Source: Chromera velia (Eukaryota > Sar > Chromeraceae). Taken from it: DNA of 26,340 nt. Position numbers and translations under genes: made by a program. A model generated the notes under the pieces. The model had not been told where the DNA came from. It worked only from the letters and a program-made list of their open reading frames with translations, and searched no databases. Shown here piece after piece: positions 9,722 to 19,309 of this stretch (position 1 is its first letter; each line of letters begins with the position of its first letter). The DNA is taken from positions 5,001 through 31,340 of the forward strand of contig JAHBMJ010000302.1 in the NCBI GenBank assembly GCA_018398765.1, in the 5' to 3' direction.

Positions 9722-12700
9722 GAGACCTTCATTTGGCTTGAACATCAGCATTGGCGCCTCTCTGCTTGCGCGAAATGCGTTTGTTCTGCAAACAGCCGAC
9801 GAGCACATGAACCTGAACTCTAGGTCTTCAAGTCTGCGTAAAAGAACGACATCGGGACCTTGAGTGGGCGTGTGAGCGAGAAAGGAAGATGCCGTGTGTA
9901 TATTTCTGCATGTTTGCCTACGTGGATGAGTGAGTGAGCGATTGAATGAGTGTCTGTGCAGGTTGAGTTTGAGACGCCTTCAGACGGCAGTGAGCCCATT
10001 GCCCAGTGCGTGCTCTGGGAAGACACAGAGAAGCTGGACATCGTCGACCAGCAAGTGGACTACACAGAGGACCCCTGGAAACCCGCTGGCGGTAGGTCGG
10101 ACTGGCGTGTACGCTGTGGCGCAGATGCGCGTCTGGCAGGTGCCACGAGAAAGACCAAGCCAGCAGTCACTTCGAGGAAGAGACTGCGAATGAGTGGAAG
10201 GGAATAGGGAAAGTCAACCAGCATGATTGCATTCGAATTTGAATCGTTTATGCATTGTTGTTTCTTTCTGGGAATATGTGTTCCTCGTCTTTTCTTCTTA
10301 CTCATTTCTTGTTTTTTCTTCTTCTCTGAGGAGCAGAGGGGTTCCATGTTCCTCCTCGTGCTCTGAGCCAGACTGTTCTCATTCATTCAGTCCCGAGCCT
10401 GCTTCCTTATCCTCCTGCCGTCTCTCTTGCGCTTGTGCAGGCCAGCTGGAGAACGCAATCTCAAAACAGAAGGTGGCGTACTGGCTTCTTCTTCTTGAGC
10501 TCTCTCCCGCAGCCCCTTTCGCCGAGTACCCGGGTGCAGACTCTCAGGACGCCCAGATTGCCCGTCAAATCATGATGCTGCAGAGACTCGACGCGGCTGT
10601 CGGGGGCGTGGGCCTTCATGAACTCGGCCTTGAGCGTTTGGACCTCCCCAAGTCTTTTGGCCTGGGCGCAGGTCGCTTCTTTCCCTCTGTGAATGAGCTG
10701 ACGAAGACAGATGCGGGGTCTGCCTATATCAGGAGACTGGCACGGCGTCTGGACTCTGCTGCATCTGGAGGAAAAATCAAAAGGCATAGAGCTTGTCTGT
10801 CTGACTTTGCCCATGCAGAAATCATCATGTCTGCTGGTGCAATCCACACCCCAGCAATTCTGTATAAGTCAGGGGTTGGCCCGAAGGAACTGATCAAGGA
10901 CAAGTACAAGTACGATCTGGTCGTGGAAAGTCCGTACTTGGGGAAGAACCTCCACGACCGCCTCATTCTTCCGGTAGCCACGTTCATCAGGGAGGAAGTC
11001 AGAGACGCAGTGACGGAAAGTGCAAAGACAGACTATGGAAAGTACGATGTTCTCAGAGCAACCTCTGCAGAAATTGCAGGGCTGTCCAATTTCGGATCCG
11101 ACTGCAGCAGCTGGGAGGGTCTGGACAACGAGGACGACACCTGCGCGTAAGTGGGTGGGCAGCCGGGGTTTTTTCTGGCCATATAGATTCATTTTTGTGT
11201 ATCGACAGGAGTAGGATATTTCTCCGGTTGAATAGATTGAAGCGTTTAGGCAGAATTAAGTTGAGGGGGGGTCTCGCTTTTGAGGGCCGGAATCGAAGAA
11301 GAGTTCTGAGAAGTAGTTTTGTTTGCACTCCAGGCATCGGCAACAAAACTCAGAAAGGGGCGATGCAGTTGTTCGGGACTTTACACTTGGATCGCTTGGT
11401 CCCACCATTGATTTTTAGAGAGAAGGTGTGTGAGTGAAACGAAATGTTGTGAGTCACGTACAGCATACACACAGACACTGTCTCCAGTAGCGGACACATA
11501 GTAAACAACGGATGGCGTCACAATCCATATTCATTCTTTGATCTCTCTGCAGGTATGTGTTGATTGAAGAGAACTCGTTCGGTCACCTGATCGAGGGTGT
11601 TCTGTTCCAGTCGAGGTTCATCTTTCCCCCCTCACTCCGGAACTCCAAGGCTGCCGACACCATCATGTCCTACAACAAACTATGTCAGCCAGCTAGCATG
11701 TTCTGTTTTTGTCGTGCGTGATGCTGCTCAAGATCCGCAAGTAGTGGGAGAAAGGAAGCGAAGAGACACGAATGAATCTAGGGGCCGGCTGATGAATTCA
11801 TCATGCTGATTGCCCTGCTGCAACTTTTCTCCTTTGGAATCCCTGCTTCTCTCCTTTCCTTGTATCGTCCATGTTTTTCGTTCATTCTTTCTTTGATGTT
11901 CCGCTCTTTCGCTCCAATTTATCCCGCTGCAATTTTCTTTCCGCGTCTGCAGAAGAGTGTGCGTTTGCACGTGGAATTGTGGGTGTAAGTGCTGGCCATG
12001 TTCCCATTCAAAAGTGTTTTGGATCTGAAGAACTAGGCAAACTCTCATAGACAGCAGGTGATGCGGCCATACCAGATGCGGAGTAGTGATACACAGATGA
12101 GTGTATTTCTGTATAGATGTGCGTGGTTTCCTTCCTTTTTGTATATTTCTCAAATATGAACAAGGCACTGCAGGTGATGCTGCTGTGCCAGACGCGAGGT
12201 TTGCCCCCATCTGCAAATCCATCAACTTCCAGGAGCTCTACGACTGTCTCGAGAGAGCGGCAGGATGGGCCTCTATCGTTTCTGTGCCTGTGTCGAGAGG
12301 AACCATTGATCTCAACGAGAAAGGTGAGCAGAAATAAGAGCATTGTCTTGTGCCGCATCATCAGACTCTAGTCATCCGAGAGGAGTGCCAAAGAAAGGAA
12401 CTTCAAGAAAGTCGAAAGGTTCCACTCAAAACCGACAACCGGCTTTTTGGGTGACCAACACCCTTAGCTTGCTGTGAAAGGTTGAAAAATGAAGGTGTTG
12501 ACCGACCTCTCGCAGAGGATTCTCGATGTAGCATGCCTGAGTCCAAAAGAGAAATGAAGGGTGTATAGGAGGTACGTGTCTTTTTTTGAACGCTCGAATC
12601 CCGAATCTTTCTCATCTTCCTACATGCGCTCATTTGTCTTCCTGCCTGCCTCTGCCTGTCTGCTCAATCCTCTGCCTGCAGGAGAGGTCCTCGTCGACCC

Positions 12701-14564
12701 TAACTACCTCGATGACCCTCGAGACAGAAGGGCAGCGGCAGAGGGCGTAAGGAAGCTGCGGCAACTTTGGACGACTGTCGAGAACGACCCGACAAAGAGG
12801 GCCATCTATGAGTCAGAAGACGACAGCAAAAACAAGCAGATGTGCCCAGCAACAATCTTCAATATTCTCCTTTCTGCTGCAGAGAACATCTTCTCGCTCT
12901 TCACTCTCCAGTCAGACAACCTCGTTCGGTTGGACATGGAGAAGGTCAGCAGACAAATGAAATTTAGAAACTTGCTTTTCAGGGGGAGAATTCCAGTTTT
13001 GATTTTGCGAGAGGCTCAAAGCCACTTAGAGATGAGCCTCTCGGCTTGCAAGTACATTTTCCTTCATCAGCTACCGCAAATAGACAAGTCCCCCCCGAAA
13101 ATTCCTGGCTCTTTCATCCAGAGTTTATTCTTTGGATCAGCGTCCAAAAGATAAAACAAGATAGGCGATGGAAGGACATGGCGTTGATGCTAAGATTTGC
13201 ATGCAATCAATGTGATGGTTGTTGCAGATTATCAATTACCTGAAAGCAGTCATCAAGGACCCCATGGCGGCTGCTCGAGACAACACTGAGGGCAAACCTG
13301 ACAGCTCCAGGCCGAAGGATCCCGCTGACAGAATCCTCTACTTCCCGGGCCTTCCCAACAGTCAGTCAGCCTGTATATCAGTCTGTATCTGAGTCGGTCA
13401 GCTTGAAGAAGGGTTGGGATCACAGAGGATATGGCAAAAACAAATTGAACCACTCTGATGCTGCTCCCCTCCGCGCAAAAAAACGGGTGCTGTTTGTGCT
13501 CTTTAGCTTCGAAGTTTTCTTCCCGAGACTTTCAAGAGGCGATCCCCCATTTTGTTTTTACGCGCGCCACCAGGGAAGAAAACACTTGGTTGAATCTTCA
13601 TTTTGTTGTTTTCGATTTTTGAGAAGACTTGGTCGAATGTCTGTGATTGCATAAGCGTTGGTCGCAGTCGAGGACATTGACGATGACAAGCTGATGCTGG
13701 ACTTTTACGCAACTTTTGGGACCTCCATGTGGCATATGGCCGGGTACGTGAGTTCATGCAGCAATCAATGCTTACGTGCTGCTTCGATTGATTCGCATCT
13801 GCTTTGAGGGTGTCTGGGAATGCTCTGTCTGGGGGTCTGAGAATTCTTTCCCCTTTTATTCGCATTTTTTTCATTGCAAAGAAACATACTGCACTCCTGC
13901 ACTTGGGATCTTCGACGCAGCAGGGCAGCATCTCCAGCATGCCTGGACAGCAGGAGGGAGGGAGGGAGGGANNNNNNNNNNNNNNNNNNNNNGGAGGGAG
14001 GGAGGGAGGGAACAGGAAGACCCACCCCGACTTACTCTCTTTTCTGCACGTACGTGCATTCCTGGCTGATTTAAGCTAAATGGAGTCCTGCGGAAAGGAT
14101 TTGTATGATTGATGTATGCAACGCGATCCAGTCGCGAAAAGCAGGCTCGAAGGTTGCGAATTCGATTGAAATTCTTTTTGTCATGAAGAGAGAAGATGTA
14201 GGATGAATGACGCAGCACATGTTGTTTTGTGTCATCCCTCTGGGTGTCTATTGACGAGTCTGCTGTCTGCATATCGGATCCAAAACGAACTGACTGCAGG
14301 ACCGCCAAGATGGGCCAGGATGACGATCCGACAGCAGTGCTCAGAAACGATTTCACCTTCAAAGGTGCTAAGCGGCTCGCAGTCATCGATGCGTCCGTCT
14401 TCGCTCAGCTGACCCGAGCCAACCCCGCCATCACAGTACAGGCCTTGGGACGGTATGCAGGCCTACTAAGGGTGCAGAAGAATTCTGCTGTGTCCTCTTC
14501 TTCTACGGGAGCGTCCATGCCCATCCTGTCGAGCCTGTTGCAGGGAGGGAAAATAGGGGGGTGA
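8510..14564 (+). CDS. Secreted GMC-family FAD oxidoreductase, ten exons, 939 residues
   Basis: Exons: 8510-9278, 9418-9614, 9962-10091, 10441-11146, 11553-11683, 12174-12323, 12682-12944, 13228-13360, 13668-13743, 14300-14564. They sum to 2820 nt with every phase consistent. Residues 1-26 look like a signal peptide (basic start, FFKALASLGWFALQ core). Residues 107-138 are the Rossmann FAD site (YDYIVNGGGGAGLIVAQTL, ending VVERG). VLSGGTAINQG near 180 and AGAIHTPAILYKSGVG from 497 are the two GMC signatures. WHMAGTAKMG gives the catalytic His849, and Asn893 (RANPAITVQALG) is the second active-site residue; the 44-residue spacing is normal for the family. GMC enzymes oxidise alcohols, sugars or choline-like substrates; the substrate here is unknown. 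The protein is longer than the usual 550-650 residues because of an N-terminal extension of about 100 residues and roughly 100-120 extra residues around 366-485 in exon 4. A small hidden intron in exon 4 (10471-10584) is possible but not needed. Confidence 0.9.
9644..9710. repeat. Compound (CA)n(GA)n microsatellite in GMC intron 2
   Basis: About 17 CA units run directly into about 14 GA units, then a few GAGC units. It sits inside the intron between exons 2 and 3 and gives spurious His/Thr and Arg/Glu frames. It is likely to vary in length between strains. Confidence 0.9.
13951..14010. repeat. (GGGA)n repeat with a 21-base assembly gap
   Basis: GGAGGGAG units on both sides of an N run at 13972-13992 show that the assembler failed to close a GGGA tetranucleotide repeat. 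It lies in GMC intron 9, so the coding sequence is unaffected. The true length of the repeat is unknown. Confidence 0.9.
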
Positions 14565-14566
14565 CT

Positions 14567-14603
14567 CATTCATTCATTCATTCATTCATTCATTTATTTA
14601 TTC
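14567..14603. repeat. (ATTC)n microsatellite just after the GMC stop codon
   Basis: About seven ATTC units and two ATTT variants begin three bases after the TGA. They will be in the 3' UTR of the GMC transcript. Confidence 0.9.
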
Positions 14604-16320
14604 TACCAAGGTCGGGGGATTGATGGAGTCACGGTTGAGAGAGTTGGGAGTTCGATCAAGGTTCACATCATTACCTAATTCATGCATCGACTGTTTGAAT
14701 TCCATGCTTGTTCGGATCCGCATCGACTGGCGGATCGAGCTAGGGCTCGAAATGTCTGCATGAGACCTGCTCAGTTAATTCTCTGAATGGAATGGTGTGT
14801 GCATGGTTGAAAGAGCATTCAAGTTCCACTCAGTCACCATGTCTCGCTCAGTTGATTGTATCCACAGAGTCAGTTGATCAACATTCTTTGCCCCATTTTT
14901 GCATGCATTGGGTGCCATGCAGCCTGTCAGCCAGGCGTCAGACCGAGACTATCTCTCTGTGTGAATGCAAGGAAAACAAGGTGGCGATTTGGTTTGCATG
15001 TCGATGACAAGGGACTGACAGGTCGCAGCAAATACGCAGGTCGATCTCTGTCCCTCTGGCATGCGTCTCAACATTGCACTGCTTCTAGCACTGCTTCTTA
15101 ATGATAGAGCCTAGGATAGAACCTTGAACTATCCTGCAATTACATGCAATAATCACTAGCTCTGAATCTAGCTCTGGATTTTTAAAAAACATGACAAGAC
15201 TAGTGACAAGACCTCAAGTTCTGAATGAAAAGCACATTAACTTAAAATCATATTCTAAATGTTTTCACAACAATCATATAGAAGCCCTATTTTATAACTA
15301 GCTATTCTTTGACCGTTAATTGCAAGGCATTGCACAGTTTTGTAACATCTTTATACATCTTTATCAAGGTTATGATATTACCCAATTATCATTAAAAATA
15401 TAATTATTATTTTTTTATTTCTAGCATAAAATCCGCTAAAAGCCTAGTCTATTACTAAGTCTAAAATCATGGAAAATCCTACTAACTACGTGTAGGGTAG
15501 TATTTGCTAGAGCATTTGTATGTTCTAGCTAAGCTATCTCCTAGGCTATCTCTAACACTTCCTGTGGTTATACTACTAATAAATTCAATCTCTAGTTTTC
15601 TAACTTTTATTTCACTATACAGGCAGCATGTAACTAAGAATATAATAAAAAAATTTCAAACAAATCTAGGAACAAACTTCAAACATTGTTTTAAACATCA
15701 CTGATATAAAGTTGTGTGGTGTTCAGTAATAAATATATCTAAAAAAAATTTTGTATATTCAATTTGTTTCTAATTTTATGTAAATTGAAATCGGCCCTGC
15801 CACTCCGACCTGGGACCTTGATGTTTTGAATGTACGGTCTTATTATGACTCTTATATATGCCCCTGCAAAAACAGTTGCCTAGCGATTTGGACCAGTCAA
15901 AGAACCTTGAGAAGAACTAGGCAGATTGTACTGGATGCTGAGCTCGTGGAAAAGCTTTTTTTTTTTTTAATTCATTTTCTGGCGATTCTATTCTTTGTTT
16001 ATTTACATTGGGTGACTCATAGCAGTCCGACCCTTTGCTTCTGACGTTTGTTTTTGCCGGGGGGGAGGGAGGAAGACGGCGTAAATCCAAAGACAAAGAG
16101 AAAACGGGCAATCCGAATCCTCCTTCAACCGTCTGCCATCCTTTTCCTCTTCCCTCCTGTCGCACGTATCTCTACGTGAGAGAGAGAGAGACATCGAATT
16201 AAGAGTCGTTCTAGGTGTTTCCTTCCCGTTCCCATGCAGATTCAAAACTTCTATCACCTGAACCCTCCTGGCGAATTCCCCCCTCACCCACCCATTCCCT
16301 CGTGAGTTCATTCAGATTAT
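14604..16320. other. Gene-poor interval with an AT-rich island
   Basis: This lies between the ends of two convergent genes. 14604-15095 is ordinary mixed sequence with no credible frame. About 15096-15790 is sharply AT-rich, with scattered CTAGCTCT words, and looks like an old insertion; it has no long frame and no inverted ends that I could pair. From about 15960 (a run of T) to 16320 the minus strand would be the 3' UTR of the Trp-repeat gene. No RNA gene was recognised. Confidence 0.45.
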
Positions 16321-18719
16321 TCAATGAGTACGCACTCTCTCCGGGCTTGGAAGAGGCGACTCGAGGTCAACGAAATCGTCTAGATCCTCCTGCTCTTCTT
16401 CATCGGAAGAGGCGTCCCCAGTTCCGCCCCTAGGCTGAGGGCACAACTGGGGAGACGACTGGGAGGTCTCCCACTGAGGGGGTACCGGGGGTCCTCTATG
16501 TCCGAACGTCGAGAGACTTCGGGGAGGGGGGAGATCGTTCATCTCACCTCCCACCGCCTGATCTGACTCTCTCTCTTCATTTTGTGCCTCCAGATCGATT
16601 TCCTGACTCTTTTCGGCAGCCTTTTCATCAACCGGAGGTGTCACGACATTTGCTTCTTGGGACTCCCTATGGGGGGGGCGGAGACCCAAAAGGGCGGGGA
16701 CAGAAGAGACGACCCCTCGGACCCGGGATGCGACACTTGTCGACTTGCTGGGCCTTTTCTCTTGATCTTTTGTCTCTTTTTCTGCGCCGCCGTTGGAGTC
16801 CTGTGCTGCTGTTTTGATGGTCGGTGGAGTTTTCTTCTTTGTGGGCTTGAAACAGACAAGACAACCGGCAAGACAGCCGGCAAAAATACCCCCAAGCCAG
16901 AGGAAAAACGCACAAGACTGCTTTCCTATAAAATTACACGCTGCCAAACAACCCTTCCACAGACTGACCAATCCAACCACCAAACCATTCCAGATTGCAC
17001 CAAGTCGGGCTGCAATTGGAGACCACACAAAGGCACACCTGTGTGCACATGAGGTCCACGTGAGGGAGTAGCAGAGAGCAAAAGCAGCCCAACAATTCGA
17101 ACAGCCGGTTGAAAACGAGGTCCACAGCGCAGTGCAACCTTTTCTAATGGGATGCCACGTAGCGTTGCAGCACGCAATCACACGTGCCCACAGGCTGGTG
17201 AGGAATACACCCACAGGAGTGCACACAAATGTGCAGAAGGATGCTACTCTTTTCCAGAGGCCTGAGGCACAGGCACCCACTGGTTTCCACACAGTGGTGC
17301 AGAATGCTGCAATACGTGCCCAGACGCTTGCAAAGAATCCAGCGACGGGCTTCCACACAGCGGTGCAGAAAGCCGCTACCCGCAGCCAGATGCTTGAAAA
17401 GAAAACCCCCACGGGATGCCACACAGCGCAGCACCACACACAGAAGGTGCCCCAGGCAGCCGCACAGCACGAGGCGGCGGTGGTGCACCAGCGGGGAGGC
17501 CCTCTTTGGGAAGCGAACTGACACCACTTCAGTCGAGCCAGGCATGTGCCTGCTGCGACTGCGGCAATTCCGAGCATGCGGGTGAGGGCAGCACAGGCAG
17601 CGGTTACTCTGTTGAGGCAAAAAAAGAAACCGATTCCGGTGATGTTGCTGAGAATACCGAGGACCAAGCAGACGGCAAAGAATGCCCATGAGAGCCTGTT
17701 CATGCCAAGATAAGTCCTTTTTATTGCCTGCCTCTCGGCTATCCTTTCAGCATCCGCAATACCTCCCTCCCTCTCCCGAGACTGATCTGTCTCCTCTCCT
17801 CCTGTGCTTGGATCGCTGGGTGGGGGCCCTCCTCGTCCATTTTCTAAATTTTCCTCTTTGGGGTCTCGCGAGGGGGGAGAAGAATGTTGGGCCGGCGGTT
17901 CGTTGCTTGAAGGAGGGGCAGAAGAGGTTGCAGGTTCTCTAGCGGTGGCAGGAGGAGGCGAATCGCCCCCAGAGGGCATGGAGGGTTGCGGGTTCGAAGA
18001 AGGGGGGGGAGGCACCGGCTCAGTGGGGGTTGGGCCGGAAGGGATTCCTGCGGGAGGTTGTGCTGTTGGGATGAGGGCTGAGTGGGGGGGAGGAGGGGTG
18101 GCTTGACGCTGTGAAGGGGGGAGGCTGGGTTGGTTGGGCGATGGGGATGAAGAGGGAGGAGGTGTCCCTCCAGGAGTGCGTTCGACTGGGCTGTGTGGAG
18201 GCGGGGGGGGAGGTGCAGATCCTCCTGCGTTGCTGGATGGGGGCGGGATCGGGTTGTTGGGAGAGGTCGCGGGCGCACCTGTCGGAGAAGTGGCTTGGTT
18301 GTTCGAGGGAGGAACAGGTTGCCGTGCCTCTGCGTCTGGGCGTGTGGAATCGCCATCAGACCCTGGAGCTGGTGGTTGCGTTCCTGTGGAAGGGCTTGTG
18401 GGTGTGTTTGGGGATGTCCGCTGGCCTGTTCCACGTCCAGGTAGGACGCTTCCTGCAGGTAGTGGCCCCATATTGAAGGGAAAGCGTGGGGGGATTCTCT
18501 GTCCCCCCCCCATGTTGCTTCTGCTTCCAGGAGGCCCAATCGGGAAGGATGGGACAGGACGGGAATCTGTTCCTTCGTGTACAGTAGGGTCATCTGAGAT
18601 GGTGGAATATCTGTACGTGGTCCTGGTGGATGTCCTTGTGCCCATCAAGGCGAAAGGCAGAACGATGGCTAGGGTTAAACAGACCAGCACAAGGGCCAGG
18701 AGATTGGCAAATGCAGCCT
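16321..18719 (-). CDS. Proline-rich membrane protein with tandem 11-residue Trp repeats
   Basis: One long exon of about 799 codons (numbering below starts at codon 18777). It opens after a likely acceptor (GTACTTGCAG, ending at 18720), because no ATG precedes the first hydrophobic helix. Residues 21-46 are a membrane segment (ANLLALVLVCLTLAIVLPFA). Residues 60-340 are Pro/Ser/Gly/Gln-rich. Residues 363-390 are a second hydrophobic segment (SWAFFAVCLVLGILSNITG). Residues 451-626 are about sixteen 11-residue units, nearly all with Trp at position 3 and many with Cys. The units alternate as VWKPV-type and VWARI-type, giving a 66-bp DNA period. The tail has a basic KPTKKK patch and then a long polar, acidic C-terminus (SSDEEEQEDLDDFVDLE). 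I do not recognise the family. The repeats suggest an amphipathic or membrane-embedded helical array. A possible first exon with ATG at 19263 (MSKQNNRAAAERHEKEQ) could join in phase 0, but its donor is weak. Confidence 0.75.
16900..17427 (-). repeat. Sixteen tandem 33-bp units (11 residues each) with conserved Trp
   Basis: Reading down the minus strand from 17427, each 33 bases encode 11 residues, and 14 of 16 units have Trp at position 3. The fourth 22-residue pair has Cys in its first half, and the last unit lacks the Trp. Clear pairs are 17427-17362, 17361-17296, 17295-17230, 17229-17164 and 17163-17098. Examples: AVWKPVAGFFA followed by SVWARIAAFCT. At DNA level adjacent 66-bp units are only moderately similar, so the array is old and its protein pattern appears to be under selection. 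Confidence 0.85.
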
Positions 18720-19309
18720 GCAAGTACAGAGGACACGGGTTGCTTGTTTGCGGTCCTCTGCAGATTCGAATACCCAAAGCAAAACAAAATTGCAGCCTGC
18801 TCAGGGGAAAGAAATCGGCTTTCTTTGCGTTTCAAAAATAGACAGAAAGAAATGACAGGCAGAGCAGACATCTCGGACGAATACGAAGAAAATTATGATG
18901 AGGAACAAAAAGGAACGCTGATCGAAAGAGGTGCGGACTGACTGACGATTCGGGTTCCTCGAGTCCGTCTCTTCCTGTCAAGCAGACAAAAACCCCAGAT
19001 CGCACCTGTAGATCAGACAGCGTTGAGGGGCACAATTTGAGTTTTCAAGAAAGAAGGTGGCCTTTTGTGTGGGAAAATTTCAGGGGCACAGTCGATCGTT
19101 TGCAGATGCCTTGCTGAAGCAATAAACAAAAGTAAAAATGGGGCTGCAGGATACGTGGAAAAGGAACTTTTGCTGTTTCCCCTCTCCCCCTTTCCATCTT
19201 GCCCTCGTAATTCTGCTCTTTCTCGTGCCTCTCTGCAGCCGCCCTGTTGTTCTGTTTACTCATCTGCCTGTCTGTCCCTTGTTCTCCGATCTTTCTACCT
19301 CTTTTGTCA
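18720..19309 (-). other. Unresolved 5' region of the Trp-repeat gene
   Basis: The 590 bases between the two minus-strand genes must hold the promoter and the first exon or exons of the Trp-repeat gene, or else further exons linking it to the kinase-like gene. Candidates on the minus strand are ATG at 19263 with a hydrophilic start, ATG at 18871 (MSALPVISFCLFL), and a good donor CAG|GTGCG at about 19003. None gives a complete phase-consistent join with a strong donor. Confidence 0.35.

Noticed and set aside
9464-9863. Plus- and minus-strand frames rich in His/Thr, Arg/Glu or Cys/Val
   Set aside because: They are translations of the (CA)n(GA)n microsatellite and of exon 2 in the wrong frame.
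17804-18841. Long Gly-rich plus-strand frames and a 249-codon minus frame over the Pro-rich region
   Set aside because: They are shadows of the Pro-rich frame, caused by its high C content and lack of stop codons.
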